A stretch of 64,000 nucleotides of DNA from Yoonia sp034652275 (GCF_034652275.1 NZ_JAXIWG010000001.1:1364001-1428000); one strand, 5' to 3'. Shown: positions 1-9,725, numbered from the stretch's first letter. Program-made: numbers and translations. The notes: generated by a model from the sequence alone, not told the origin.

Positions 1-1
1 A

Positions 2-190
2 TGGTTTAACACCACCAAAGGCTATGGTTTCATCGCACCCGACGGTGGATCAAAAGACGTATTCGTTCATATTTCTGCTGTCGAACGGTCCGGGCTGACC
101 GGATTGAAGGACAACCAGAAGGTCAACTTCGACATCGAAGCCAGCCGTGACGGTCGCGAAAGCGCTGTCAACCTGACGCTGGCCGACTAA
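2..190 (+). CDS. Cold-shock protein (CspA family), 3' part only
   Basis: The window opens inside a small cold-shock-domain gene. About 62 codons remain, with the start lost off the left edge. The visible RNP1-like segment KGYGFIAPDG and RNP2-like segment KDVFVHISAVE are the nucleic-acid-binding motifs of the single-domain OB-fold CspA family, which binds single-stranded RNA/DNA as an RNA chaperone. The end (about residue 65-70 of a full protein) fits the usual size of 68-70 residues. No clear terminator follows. The paralogue cannot be named. Confidence 0.93.
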   Translation, partial: WFNTTKGYGFIAPDGGSKDVFVHISAVERSGLTGLKDNQKVNFDIEASRDGRESAVNLTLAD

Positions 191-244
191 GCCAGGCATT
201 CTCGCCGCGCGATCAGGCTTCCGGTTGGTAACATCCGGTGGCCG

Positions 245-931
245 TTATTGCGGCAGGTCCGCGACCAGCTCCAGCACCGCCGGGCCGATATCCGCGACAA
301 TCAGCGCCACCCCCGCGGCGCTGGGGTGGATGCCGTCGCTTTGCATAAAGGCGCGCACGTCGCTTTCATTTGTTGCGGCGGCCCGCATACCTGCAAACAT
401 GTCCGGATAAAGCAGGACACCATAGCTGGTTGCAAGCTCTACATAGTTCGCCTCGAAATCCCGCTTGAAGTCCGGTCCGTAGTTCGTACCGACCTCCAGC
501 CCGACCAGCAACATGGCGACCCCCGCCTCTTGCCCCGCAGCAAGAACCGCATCCAGGTTGGCGCGGCTGACAGCGGGGTCCAACCCGCGCAGATAGTCGT
601 TGCCGCCCAAGGCAACAATCATCGCATCTACATCCGGAGTCAGGGTCCACCCAACCCGCGCGAGGCCGCCTGCGGTCGTATCACCCGACACGCCTGCGTT
701 GATAATGGTCACATCCGCCCCCTGATCGCGCAGCCATTGCTCAAGCTGCGGCACGAAGCCCTGCCCCTGATCCAGCCCGTAACCGGCGGTCAGGCTGTCA
801 CCCAAGGCCGCGATCGTCACCGTTTCGGCATGGGCCGCCGTCATTGTCAGCAAAACCGCGCCGCTCAGGTTGCGCAGGGCGTGGATTGCCCCATATCCAG
901 ATTTAACCCCGTGACCAAAGGCTTGCCGCAT
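245..931 (-). CDS. Arylesterase / lysophospholipase L1-like GDSL esterase, exported
   Basis: An SGNH/GDSL hydrolase of 228 residues, related to TesA (acyl-CoA thioesterase I / arylesterase), expected in the periplasm. Block I GDSLTAGYG carries the nucleophile Ser. The following Gly (INAGVSGDTT) and Asn (ALGGNDYL) blocks and the C-terminal DGIHPS with catalytic Asp and His are all present. The N-terminus has a hydrophobic stretch ending AHA, a likely signal peptidase site. The ATG at 931 has GGGG 7 nt upstream; a GTG nine codons in would also leave a signal peptide. The same strand stays open to 1342, but that extension only shadows the ABC gene. Its start codon overlaps that of the divergent ABC ATPase within CATG. 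Confidence 0.9.
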   Translation of the reverse strand: MRQAFGHGVKSGYGAIHALRNLSGAVLLTMTAAHAETVTIAALGDSLTAGYGLDQGQGFVPQLEQWLRDQGADVTIINAGVSGDTTAGGLARVGWTLTPDVDAMIVALGGNDYLRGLDPAVSRANLDAVLAAGQEAGVAMLLVGLEVGTNYGPDFKRDFEANYVELATSYGVLLYPDMFAGMRAAATNESDVRAFMQSDGIHPSAAGVALIVADIGPAVLELVADLPQ

Positions 932-1619
932 GACCGACCCCGTTCTGACCATCACCGACGCCAACCTGTCGCTCGACGGCAATGCGGGGCGGGTCGATAT
1001 CCTGCACGACATATCGCTGACGGTCAGGCAGGGGGAAACTTTGGGTCTGGTCGGGCCTAGTGGGTCGGGCAAGTCGTCGCTCCTCATGTTGATGGGCGGG
1101 CTGGAACAGGCGACATCGGGGCGGATCATGGCGCTTGGCCAGGACCTGACAGCGATGAACGAGGACCAGTTAGCCCGCTTTCGTAGAGACAATATGGGGG
1201 TGGTGTTCCAGTCTTTCCACCTGATCCCGACAATGACCGCGCTGGAAAACGTCGCGACACCGCTGGAACTGGCGGGCGTGCGCGATGCCTTTGCCCGCGC
1301 CGAGGCCGAATTGCGCGCCGTGGGCCTTGGCGACCGGATCAACCACTACCCCAGCCAGATGTCGGGTGGCGAACAGCAGCGGGTGGCCTTGGCGCGCGCC
1401 TCTGCGCCACGACCCAAGATCTTGCTCGCGGATGAACCGACAGGTAACCTCGATGCCACCAACGGGGCGGCAATCATCGACCTGCTGTTCGACCTGCGCG
1501 ACCGGCATGGCGCGACGCTCATCATGGTGACGCATGCCAATGAACTGGCTGCGCGCTGCGACCGCGTGGTGAACCTGCGCGACGGCCGGATCGACACGCT
1601 GGCAAAGGCCGCCGAATGA
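930..1619 (+). CDS. ABC transporter ATP-binding protein, YbbA/LolD type
   Basis: A 229-residue ATPase subunit of a MacB/LolD-type exporter. Walker A GPSGSGKSS is near residue 44, the Q-loop lies in VVFQSFHLIP, the signature MSGGEQQRVALARA near 147, and Walker B LLADEPTGNLD follows, with the H-loop in VTHAN. The 3' end overlaps the permease gene by ATGA, so the two are translationally coupled. With the divergent arylesterase this reproduces the tesA-ybbA-ybbP arrangement known from E. coli. The substrate is unknown; export of lipids or hydrophobic compounds across the inner membrane is an inference. Confidence 0.93.
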   Translation: MTDPVLTITDANLSLDGNAGRVDILHDISLTVRQGETLGLVGPSGSGKSSLLMLMGGLEQATSGRIMALGQDLTAMNEDQLARFRRDNMGVVFQSFHLIPTMTALENVATPLELAGVRDAFARAEAELRAVGLGDRINHYPSQMSGGEQQRVALARASAPRPKILLADEPTGNLDATNGAAIIDLLFDLRDRHGATLIMVTHANELAARCDRVVNLRDGRIDTLAKAAE

Positions 1620-4132
1620 CCTTGCGCATCGCGTCACGTTTCGCTTTGCGCGAACTGCGCGGTGGTTTGCGCGGCTTTCGCGTGTTTCTGGCCTGTCTTG
1701 CCTTGGGTGTCGCGGCGATTGCCGCCGTCGGCACGGTGCGCGCAGGGATCGAGGCGGGGCTGGTCCGCGATGGGGCCGCCCTTCTGGGCGGCGATGCCGA
1801 GGTCGAATTCACCTACCGCTTTGCCCGCGAGGAAGAACTGGCCTTTCTGAACGGTATCGCGGACCGGATTTCCGAAACCGTCGATTTCCGCTCGATGGCG
1901 GTAGTGGACCGTGACGGCACGACCGAGCGCGGACTGACACAGATCCGCGCGGTCGATAATGTCTATCCGCTGGTCGGTGCGGTGCAGCTGGACCCTGCCA
2001 TGCCGCTGGATCAGGCGCTGGCCGATCAGGGCGGGGTGATGGAACGGGTGCTGGCCGACAGGCTGGGGCTGGTGCCGGGCGATACCTTCCGGCTGGGCGA
2101 GGCGGAGTTTACCCTGCGCGCGATCCTTGAGCGGTTCCCGGACAATGCCGCCGCAGGCTTTGGTCTTGGACCGCGCACCATTGTGCTGACAGACAGTCTG
2201 GATGGGTCCGGTCTGATCGTGGAAGGCACGCTCTTTTCCACGCAATACCGGTTGGACCTGCCCGAAGGTGCCGATCTGGCGGCACTGGAACAGCAGGCCG
2301 AGGATCAATTCCGCGACGCAGGCCTGCGCTGGCGCGACAGCAGGCGCGGTGCGGGCGGGGCCGCACAATTCGTGGACCGGATCGGGGCGTTCCTGATCCT
2401 TGTCGGCCTGTCGGGGCTGGCGGTGGGCGGTGTCGGCGTGTCCGCGGCGGTGCGGGCCTATCTCGCGGGCAAGACCAGCGTGATTGCCACGCTCAAAACG
2501 CTCGGGGCGACGCGGTCAACGATTTTCCTGACCTATTTCATCCAGATCGGCGTGCTGACGCTGGCAGGCGTGACGCTGGGCCTGATCCTTGGGGCGGGTC
2601 TGCCGGTGCTGTTCGCGCCGCTGATCGAAGCGCGCCTGCCGGTGCCTGCGGTCTTCACCATCTATGCCGCACCTTTAGTTGAGGCAGCAGTTTACGGGGT
2701 ACTGGCGGCGCTGATCTTCACCCTCTGGCCCTTGGCCAAGACCGAGGATATCCGCGCCGCGACCCTGTTCCGCGATGCGTTCGGCGCGTCACGCGCCCTG
2801 CCGCGCGCGGCCTATCTGGTGGTGATCGCAGGGCTTGTGGCGCTGCTGATCGGGGCGGCTGTCTGGTTCTCCGGTACGGTTTTCCTGACGCTCTGGACCG
2901 CAGGCGGGATCACCGGATCGCTGCTGATCCTGATCCTCGCCGCCGCCCTGATCCGCTGGTTCGCGCGCAAATCGCGGCTGGCGGCACGGGGCAACACAGC
3001 GCTGCGCATGGCGCTGGGGTCAATCGGGGCGCGCGGGGGGGAATCCACCTCTGTCGTGCTATCGCTAGGCTTGGGGCTGACGGTGCTGGCGGCTGTCGGG
3101 CAGATCGACGGCAACCTGCGCTCGGCCTTTGCCGATGACCTGCCTGCGGTGGCTCCGAGCTATTTCTTCGTCGACATACAGCCCGACCAGATCGGCGGGT
3201 TCCGCGACAGGCTGGATCAGGACGAAGCCGTCAGCCGCTATGACACAGCACCCATGCTGCGTGGCATCATCACCCAGATCAACGGCATCCCCGCGACCGA
3301 ATTCGCGGGCGGTCATTGGGTCGTGCGCGGTGATCGCGGCGTGACCTATGCCGATGCACAGCCGTCGGGAACCGAGATTACCGCAGGTGAATGGTGGCCC
3401 GAAGGCTATGACGGCCCGCCCCAGATCAGTTTCGCCGCCGAGGAAGCTGCCGAGATCGGCCTGCAACTGGGCGATACGATGACGATCAACATCCTTGGGC
3501 GCGACATCACCGGCGAAGTCACCAGTTTCCGCAATGTCAGCTGGGAAGATGCGGGCATCGGATTCGTGCTGGCGATGAACCAAGGCGCGTTGCAAGGCGC
3601 GCCGCACAGCTGGATTTCCACCGTCTATGCCACGCCCGAGGCCGAGGCTGCGATCCTGCGGGATCTCGCCACCGCCTATCCCAATATCACCGCGATCCGC
3701 GTGCGCGATGCGATCGACCAAGTGATCGCGCTTGTCGGCGGGCTGTCGGCGGCGACGCGCTATGGCGCGCTGATCACGCTGGTCACGGGCTTTCTGGTGC
3801 TGATCGGCGCGGCAGCGGCGGGCGAACGCACGCGCACCTATGAAGCCGCCGTGCTGAAAACGCTGGGCGCGTCGCGGCGCAGTATCCTTGCCAGCTTTGC
3901 ACTGCGGTCTGCCTTACTGGGGCTGGCGGCGGGGGTGGTCGCACTTGGCGCGGGGATTCTGGGGGGCTGGGCCGTGGCTACGTTTATCATGGACACGAGC
4001 TATACGGTGATCTGGGCCAATGCCCTGCTGATTATCGGGGGCGGGATCATGGCGTCACTGCTGGCGGGGCTGGCGTTTGCCCTGCGCCCCTTGGCGGCGA
4101 AACCCGCACGCGTGCTCCGCGCGCGGGAATAG
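1616..4132 (+). CDS. FtsX-like ABC permease, YbbP type
   Basis: An inner-membrane permease of 838 residues pairing with the upstream ATPase through an ATGA overlap. An N-terminal TM is followed by a MacB-type periplasmic domain, then TMs near residues 255-380, a central TM pair, a second periplasmic domain (about 490-690) and a final TM group (about 710-835). This is the two-copy FtsX layout of YbbP. The FtsX coupling segments show as KTLGATRSTI and KTLGASRRSI, repeated in the two halves. Its length fits the family. Function in lipid or hydrophobic-molecule extrusion is inferred from neighbours only. Confidence 0.9.
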   Translation: MTLRIASRFALRELRGGLRGFRVFLACLALGVAAIAAVGTVRAGIEAGLVRDGAALLGGDAEVEFTYRFAREEELAFLNGIADRISETVDFRSMAVVDRDGTTERGLTQIRAVDNVYPLVGAVQLDPAMPLDQALADQGGVMERVLADRLGLVPGDTFRLGEAEFTLRAILERFPDNAAAGFGLGPRTIVLTDSLDGSGLIVEGTLFSTQYRLDLPEGADLAALEQQAEDQFRDAGLRWRDSRRGAGGAAQFVDRIGAFLILVGLSGLAVGGVGVSAAVRAYLAGKTSVIATLKTLGATRSTIFLTYFIQIGVLTLAGVTLGLILGAGLPVLFAPLIEARLPVPAVFTIYAAPLVEAAVYGVLAALIFTLWPLAKTEDIRAATLFRDAFGASRALPRAAYLVVIAGLVALLIGAAVWFSGTVFLTLWTAGGITGSLLILILAAALIRWFARKSRLAARGNTALRMALGSIGARGGESTSVVLSLGLGLTVLAAVGQIDGNLRSAFADDLPAVAPSYFFVDIQPDQIGGFRDRLDQDEAVSRYDTAPMLRGIITQINGIPATEFAGGHWVVRGDRGVTYADAQPSGTEITAGEWWPEGYDGPPQISFAAEEAAEIGLQLGDTMTINILGRDITGEVTSFRNVSWEDAGIGFVLAMNQGALQGAPHSWISTVYATPEAEAAILRDLATAYPNITAIRVRDAIDQVIALVGGLSAATRYGALITLVTGFLVLIGAAAAGERTRTYEAAVLKTLGASRRSILASFALRSALLGLAAGVVALGAGILGGWAVATFIMDTSYTVIWANALLIIGGGIMASLLAGLAFALRPLAAKPARVLRARE

Positions 4133-4134
4133 CG

Positions 4135-5454
4135 TCAGAGCTTGGGTTTGACCTGCAGCAACGGCATCACGTCGGCCATTTCCGGCCCGCGTTCAAGGCC
4201 CGTGACCGCCTTGCGCAAAGGCATGAACAGGCCCTTGCCCTTGCGGCCAGTCTCGTCTTTGACGAGCGCGGTCCAGTTCGCCCAAGTGTCCGCTGTGTAG
4301 GGCGGGTTATCGAGCAGGAACAACGCCTTGGCGATGAAATCGCGGTCTTCCTCGCCTACCAGCGGCGTCGCCCCGTCGCGGAACATCGCCCACCAGCCGG
4401 CCACGTCGTCCAGCGTCGCGATGTTGTCGCGCACCAGCGTCCAGAACGGCACGCGCAGGTCGGACGGCACGCCAGCCGATGTCAGGACATCGGCCACATC
4501 ATCCGCCGACAGCGTGGCCAGATAGCGCGCGGTCAGCGGGCCAAGGTCGTCGGCGTCGAACTTTGTCGGGGCAGATCCGAATTTCGACAGATCGAAACCG
4601 GCCACAACCTCGGCCACATTGGCGCGCAATTCGACGGGATCGGAAGAGCCAAGCCGCGCCATCAGCGAGAGGATCGCCTGCGGTGCGATGCCTTGGGCGC
4701 GCAGATCGCGCAGGGACAGGGTGCCAAGGCGTTTTGACAGCGCCTCGCCCTTGGGTCCGGTCAGCAGGGAATGGTGCGCAAAGCGGGGCACGGTGCCGCC
4801 CAGCGCCTGAATGATCTGGATCTGCGTCGCGGTGTTGGTCACATGGTCCGATCCGCGCACGATATCGGTGATGCCCATTTCCACGTCATCGACCACCGAG
4901 GCGAGTGTATACAGGATCTGCCCGTCATTCTTGAACAGGACCGGATCACTGACCGAAGCCGCGTCGATGGAAATGTCACCGATGATCCCGTCCGTCCATT
5001 CGATCCGATGCTGGTCCAGCTTGAACCGCCAATGCGATCCGCGTTCGGCACGCAGAGTGTTCTTTTCATCCTCGGACAGGGCCAGCGCTGCGCGGTCATA
5101 GACCGGCGGCTTGCCCATGTTCAGCTGCTTTTTGCGCTTGAGGTCGAGTTCCACAGGCGTCTCGAAGCATTCATATAGTCGGCCCATGTCGATCAGCCGC
5201 TGCTTGGCTTCGGCGTAGCGGTCCATGCGGCGCGACTGGTATTCCATCCGGTCCCATGTCAGGCCTAGCCATGTCAGATCGGCCTTGATGCCTTCGACGT
5301 ATTCATCCTTGGACCGTTCGGGGTCGGTGTCGTCGATCCGCAAAACGAAGGTGCCGCCGTTCTGCCGTGCAATCGCATAGTTGAACAAAGCCGCGCGCAG
5401 GTTGCCGATATGCAGCCAGCCGGTAGGGGATGGGGCGAATCTTGTCGTGGTCAT
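4135..5454 (-). CDS. gltX: Glutamate--tRNA ligase
   Basis: Class I glutamyl-tRNA synthetase of 439 residues. The HIGH-type motif is FAPSPTGWLHIGNLR at residues 5-19 and the KMSKS-type loop is ALSKRLG. Together with DDTDPERSKDEY these define the Glx-tRNA synthetase catalytic domain, with the usual alpha-helical anticodon-binding C-terminus. The ATG at 5454 is preferred over the upstream in-frame ATG at 5511 because AGGAG sits 8 nt before it and the family starts just before FAPSPTG. Many alphaproteobacteria carry two gltX genes and this shorter form resembles the second. It ends 2 bp from the convergent permease gene. Confidence 0.95.
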   Translation of the reverse strand: MTTTRFAPSPTGWLHIGNLRAALFNYAIARQNGGTFVLRIDDTDPERSKDEYVEGIKADLTWLGLTWDRMEYQSRRMDRYAEAKQRLIDMGRLYECFETPVELDLKRKKQLNMGKPPVYDRAALALSEDEKNTLRAERGSHWRFKLDQHRIEWTDGIIGDISIDAASVSDPVLFKNDGQILYTLASVVDDVEMGITDIVRGSDHVTNTATQIQIIQALGGTVPRFAHHSLLTGPKGEALSKRLGTLSLRDLRAQGIAPQAILSLMARLGSSDPVELRANVAEVVAGFDLSKFGSAPTKFDADDLGPLTARYLATLSADDVADVLTSAGVPSDLRVPFWTLVRDNIATLDDVAGWWAMFRDGATPLVGEEDRDFIAKALFLLDNPPYTADTWANWTALVKDETGRKGKGLFMPLRKAVTGLERGPEMADVMPLLQVKPKL

Positions 5455-5595
5455 GCGATATACTCCTGTTGCGGCACGCTTTGTCATGTCGGGGGCGTTT
5501 TGTCCATGCAAGGCAGGGCGATCACAAAACCGTTGGTTGCTGGCAGGGGCGCGGGGGCTAACTCTGCGTCACCTTAACCAATGAAGGATATCGTC

Positions 5596-6507
5596 ATGCT
5601 GATTTCCCGTCGTCAGGCCCTGTTGTCAGGGGCCGCCCTGCCGCTGGCCGCCACTGCCCCATCGCTGGTGCAGGCACAGGCCGCCACTGCCACCCTGCCC
5701 ACGCACCGCGATTTCACCTTGGGCGATTTCCGGGTGACCACCCTTTTGTCCGGCAGCCGCCGCGTTGAAAACCCGCAAGAGATTTTCGGCATGAATGTCG
5801 ATGCCGATACTTTTGCCGAAGTCAGCGCGGAAAACTTCATCCCGACCGATGCGGCGCAGTTCTTTTTTACGCCGACCGTGCTGAACACCGGATCGGAAGT
5901 CATCCTGTTCGACACCGGCAACGATGCCGCAGGGATCATCGCGGCACTGGCCGGTGCCGGCTACACCCCCGACCAGATCACCCATGTCGTCATCACCCAT
6001 ATGCACGGCGACCACATCGGCGGTCTGACCGATGAGGCCGGTGCCGAAACCTTTGCCAATGCCGCCTATCTGACCGGTCAGGCCGAGTTCGACCATTGGG
6101 CCGCCGCCGGAAACGACGGGTTCGAGGCCAAGGTCCGTCCACTAGCCGAAAAAATGAGCTTCCTTGGTGACGGCGATGCCGTGCGCGGTGGCGTGACCGC
6201 GATGGCGGCCTTTGGCCATACGCCCGGCCACATGGGCTATATGCTGGAAAGCAACGGGTCGCAGTTGTTCCTGATGGCCGATACCGCCAACCATTATGTC
6301 TGGTCCGTGGCGTATCCCGATTGGGAAGTCCGCTTCGATATGGACAAGGCCGCCGCCGCCGCGACCCGCCGCCGCATCATGGGCATGGCCGCTGCCGACC
6401 GGATCCCGCTGATCGGCTATCACATGCCGTTCCCGGGGCTTGGCTTTATCGACACCCGCGCGGACGACACGTTCCATTTCGTGCCGCATTCCTATCAGCT
6501 GATCTGA
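5596..6507 (+). CDS. Tat-exported metallo-beta-lactamase-fold hydrolase
   Basis: A 303-residue metal-dependent hydrolase of the MBL superfamily. The zinc motif HMHGDHIGG (about residue 134) is followed by further ligands in FGHTPGHMGY, in LMADTANH and near the C-terminus. The N-terminus MLISRRQALLSG with a hydrophobic stretch ending VQAQA is a twin-arginine signal, so the enzyme should act in the periplasm. ATG at 5596 is preferred to the one at 5581 because AAGGA lies 7 nt before it. The substrate is unknown; lactonase/quorum-quenching-like and beta-lactamase-like relatives look alike at this level. It abuts the convergent nadE with no gap. Confidence 0.88.
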   Translation: MLISRRQALLSGAALPLAATAPSLVQAQAATATLPTHRDFTLGDFRVTTLLSGSRRVENPQEIFGMNVDADTFAEVSAENFIPTDAAQFFFTPTVLNTGSEVILFDTGNDAAGIIAALAGAGYTPDQITHVVITHMHGDHIGGLTDEAGAETFANAAYLTGQAEFDHWAAAGNDGFEAKVRPLAEKMSFLGDGDAVRGGVTAMAAFGHTPGHMGYMLESNGSQLFLMADTANHYVWSVAYPDWEVRFDMDKAAAAATRRRIMGMAAADRIPLIGYHMPFPGLGFIDTRADDTFHFVPHSYQLI

Positions 6508-8169
6508 TCAGCTTGGATCGCGCCAGCGGTTGACGATCGGGTAACGCCGGTCAAGCCAGAAGGCGCGATCCGACAGCCGCACACCGGGGGCGGCCTGAAA
6601 GCGTTTGTATTCGCTGATATAGACCAGATGTTCGATCTTTTTGACCGTCTCGCGGTCATAGCCCGCCGCGACACACTCAGCGACGGACGCATCACCATCC
6701 ACCAACATCGCAAGGATACCGTCCAGCACGTCATAGGGCGGCAGGCTGTCCTCGTCCTTTTGATCGGGGCGCAGTTCGGCTGATGGCGGCTTGTCGATGA
6801 TCGCGACAGGGATCACTTCGCCCGCAGGCCCCTGCATCCAGTCACGGTGGTTGGCGTTGCGCCAGCGGCAGGTTGCGAAAACGCGGGTTTTGTACATGTC
6901 CTTGATGGGGTTATAGCCGCCCGCCATGTCGCCATAGATCGTGGCATAGCCCACCGCGACCTCGGATTTGTTGCCGGTGGTCAGCAGCATTTCCCCGAAT
7001 TTGTTGGATTGCGCCATGAGCAGCAGGCCACGGATGCGCGACTGGATATTCTCCTCGGTCAGATCGGCGGGCCGGTCGCCAAACAGGGGCGCCAGCGCTT
7101 CGGTCACGGCGCCACGCGGTCCTGCGATGCTGACAGTGTCATAGCGGCAGCCCAAGGCTCGCGCCGCAGCGGCGGCATCATCCAGCGACGCCTGCGAGGT
7201 GTATTCCGACGGCAGCATCACGCAGCGCACATTGTCCGCGCCCAGCGCATCAACCGCGATGGTCGCGACGATAGCCGAATCGATCCCGCCCGACAGACCC
7301 AGCAGCACCTTCTTGAAACCGGTCTTGCGCATGTAGTCGCGCAAGGCCTCGACCATGGCGCGGTAATCCTGTTCCAGACTGTCGGGCAACAGCGCCTTGG
7401 GGCCGTCAAGGGCGACCCAGCCGTCTCCGGTGTCCTCGAAATCCACATGGGTGATCGCGGCGTCATAGACCGGCAGCTGCACAGCGAGCTTGCCACCGCG
7501 GTTGAGCACGAAAGACCCGCCGTCGAACATCTGGTCGTCCTGCCCGCCGATCATGTTGAGATAGACCAGCGGCACGTCGTTCTCGACCACGCGCGCAATC
7601 ATCGTCTGCAACCGGATCTGGTACTTGTCGCGGAAATAGGGCGACCCGTTGGGCACGACCAGTATCTGCGCCCCGCTTTCGACCATGGTTTCGCAGACAT
7701 CGGGGTACCATGCATCCTCGCAGATGGGGGTGCCGATACGCGGGCCATCCGCCAGCGTGACGGGGCCAGAGATATCGGCGCTTTTGAACAGGCGGACCTC
7801 GTCGAAGACGTTGAAATTGGGCAGGAAATGCTTGCGAAAACGTGCGCCGATTTTGCCGTCGGCCAGATAGACATAGCAGTTGTAAAGCCTGTCGCCCTCG
7901 AACATCGGCAAACCGATGCCCAGAACAGGCCCATCTGCGCAAGCCAGCGCCAGCGCATCAAGATGGCGCGCGGCATCGTCCACAAAGGCCGGTTTGCGCA
8001 CCAGATCCTGTGTCTGATACCCGGTCAGGAACATTTCCGGCAAAACCACCAGATCGGCACCCGCCGCCTTGCCTGCCGCCCAAGCCTCGGCCGCAAGGGC
8101 CGCATTGCCTGCCAGATCGCCGACCGTCGGATTGAGCTGTGCCATGGTCAGGCGAAAGGTGCGTGTCAT
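6508..8169 (-). CDS. nadE: Glutamine-dependent NAD+ synthetase
   Basis: A two-domain enzyme of 553 residues making NAD+ from deamido-NAD+, with ammonia taken from glutamine. The N-terminal nitrilase-fold glutaminase domain shows the Glu in VLPEMFLTGY, the Lys in FRKHFLPN and the Cys in PICEDAWY. The C-terminal ATP pyrophosphatase domain carries the P-loop LLGLSGGIDSA, then TTGNKSEVAVGY. Length is normal for the two-domain form. It is the last step of NAD synthesis in the cytosol. The long open frame on the opposite strand (6847-8190) is a composition shadow. Confidence 0.96.
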   Translation of the reverse strand: MTRTFRLTMAQLNPTVGDLAGNAALAAEAWAAGKAAGADLVVLPEMFLTGYQTQDLVRKPAFVDDAARHLDALALACADGPVLGIGLPMFEGDRLYNCYVYLADGKIGARFRKHFLPNFNVFDEVRLFKSADISGPVTLADGPRIGTPICEDAWYPDVCETMVESGAQILVVPNGSPYFRDKYQIRLQTMIARVVENDVPLVYLNMIGGQDDQMFDGGSFVLNRGGKLAVQLPVYDAAITHVDFEDTGDGWVALDGPKALLPDSLEQDYRAMVEALRDYMRKTGFKKVLLGLSGGIDSAIVATIAVDALGADNVRCVMLPSEYTSQASLDDAAAAARALGCRYDTVSIAGPRGAVTEALAPLFGDRPADLTEENIQSRIRGLLLMAQSNKFGEMLLTTGNKSEVAVGYATIYGDMAGGYNPIKDMYKTRVFATCRWRNANHRDWMQGPAGEVIPVAIIDKPPSAELRPDQKDEDSLPPYDVLDGILAMLVDGDASVAECVAAGYDRETVKKIEHLVYISEYKRFQAAPGVRLSDRAFWLDRRYPIVNRWRDPS

Positions 8170-8318
8170 AGTTTTGTCCCATTGCGATGACAGTCATGTA
8201 GCAGAACAGACCGCGGGGGAAAGAACAATGGCGACATTTGCCGCCTTTGCCTTGTTAACCGTTGTCAGGTGGCGGTGCCTCTTTTAAGCTGCGCCAACCT
8301 CAGGGATCGGAGACGAGA

Positions 8319-9725
8319 ATGAAGACGTTTGGTTTACCACAAAGCATGGTCATGACCCTGTTGGTGGCAGGGTTTGCCGTCAGCGCGCAGGCGCAGGAGG
8401 TCCAGACAAAGCAATATGACGATGGCGGCATCTATGAAGGCACTTTCGTCGATGGCCTGCAAGACGGGACCGGGACCTACCGGTTGCCCAACGGCTATGA
8501 ATACACCGGCGAATGGGTCGCAGGCGAAATCCGCGGCCAGGGTGTCGCGCGTTTTCCCAACGGATCGGTCTATGAAGGCAGCTTTGTCGCAGGCAAACCC
8601 GAAGGTCAGGGCAAGATCACATTCGCCGATGGCGGCACGTTCGAAGGCGACTGGGTCGATGGCAACATCACCGGCAACGGCGTGGCCGAATATGCCAATG
8701 GCGTCGTCTATCAGGGGGAATTCCGCAATGCGATGCACCACGGCATCGGCATCATGACCAGCCCCGGCGGCTATTCCTACGAGGGCGAATGGGTCAACGG
8801 TGTCAAGGAAGGCGAAGGCCGCATCACCTATCCCGATGGCGCGCTTTATCAGGGCACGCTGCGCGCGGGTGAACGCGATGGCACCGGCACGCTGACTATG
8901 GCGGACGGTCTTGTCTATACCGGCGAATGGGTCGCTGGCCAGATCGAGGGGACAGGCACGCTGACCCAGCCCAATGGCGATGTCTATGAGGGCACGCTTG
9001 TCGCTGGCCGCCGCGAAGGTCAGGGCCGGATCACCTATGCCAATGGCGACACCTATGAGGGCAGCTTTGTCAACGACCGCCGCGAAGGCACCGGCACATT
9101 CCGTGGCGCGGATGGCTATGTCTATGTGGGTGAATGGGCCGGCGGCCAGATTTCTGGCACGGGCGAGGTGACCTATCCCGACGGGTCGGTCTATGTCGGG
9201 ACTTTCGCGAATGACCTGGCGGACGGCACCGGCAAGATCACCTATCCCGACGGATCGACCTATGAAGGGGAATGGGTCGCCGGCGTGATCAGCGGCACAG
9301 GTGTTGCGACCTACGCAAACGGGCTGGTCTATGAAGGTGAATTCCTGAACGCCAAGAACCACGGCCAAGGCAAGATGACTTATTCCGACGGCTACGTCTA
9401 TGAGGGCGAATGGGCCGACGGCCAGCGCAACGGCCAAGGCCGCGCCACCTATGCCGATGGCACGGTCTATGTCGGCGAATTCGTCAACGGCCAGCGCAGC
9501 GGCCAAGGCGAAATCACCCTTCCCGACGGGTTCACCTATGCCGGCGCATGGCAGGACGGCGAGATCAGCGGCTACGGCATCGCGACCTATGCCAACGGCG
9601 ACGTCTACGAAGGCAACTTCGTGCGCGGCCGCCGCGAAGGCGAAGGCACAATGCGCTATGCGACAGGACAGGAAGCCACCGGAATGTGGTCGGACGGGGC
9701 CTTTGTGTCGGAAACGACAGAGTAA
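8319..9725 (+). CDS. Secreted MORN-repeat protein
   Basis: A 468-residue protein built almost entirely of MORN repeats. After a signal peptide (MKTFGLPQSMVMTLL...SAQAQ) come about nineteen copies of a 23-residue unit of the pattern YxGxFxxGxxxGxGxxxxxDG, running to residue 460. MORN repeats form an extended beta-solenoid known for lipid or protein binding in eukaryotes and found as surface or periplasmic repeats in bacteria. No catalytic domain is attached. ATG at 8319 has GGAG upstream and starts the signal peptide; the open frame reaches back to 8262. A strong terminator follows. The function is unknown; a structural cell-envelope role is an inference. Confidence 0.88.
   Translation: MKTFGLPQSMVMTLLVAGFAVSAQAQEVQTKQYDDGGIYEGTFVDGLQDGTGTYRLPNGYEYTGEWVAGEIRGQGVARFPNGSVYEGSFVAGKPEGQGKITFADGGTFEGDWVDGNITGNGVAEYANGVVYQGEFRNAMHHGIGIMTSPGGYSYEGEWVNGVKEGEGRITYPDGALYQGTLRAGERDGTGTLTMADGLVYTGEWVAGQIEGTGTLTQPNGDVYEGTLVAGRREGQGRITYANGDTYEGSFVNDRREGTGTFRGADGYVYVGEWAGGQISGTGEVTYPDGSVYVGTFANDLADGTGKITYPDGSTYEGEWVAGVISGTGVATYANGLVYEGEFLNAKNHGQGKMTYSDGYVYEGEWADGQRNGQGRATYADGTVYVGEFVNGQRSGQGEITLPDGFTYAGAWQDGEISGYGIATYANGDVYEGNFVRGRREGEGTMRYATGQEATGMWSDGAFVSETTE

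Noticed and set aside
6847..8190. 447-codon plus-strand frame opposite nadE
   Set aside because: A shadow of a GC-rich gene: no domains, no start signal, and nadE fills the same interval with full motifs.
8400..9680. Regular DNA periodicity of about 69 bp, examined as a tandem or CRISPR-like array
   Set aside because: It is the coding periodicity of 23-residue MORN repeats; there are no identical repeats with unique spacers.
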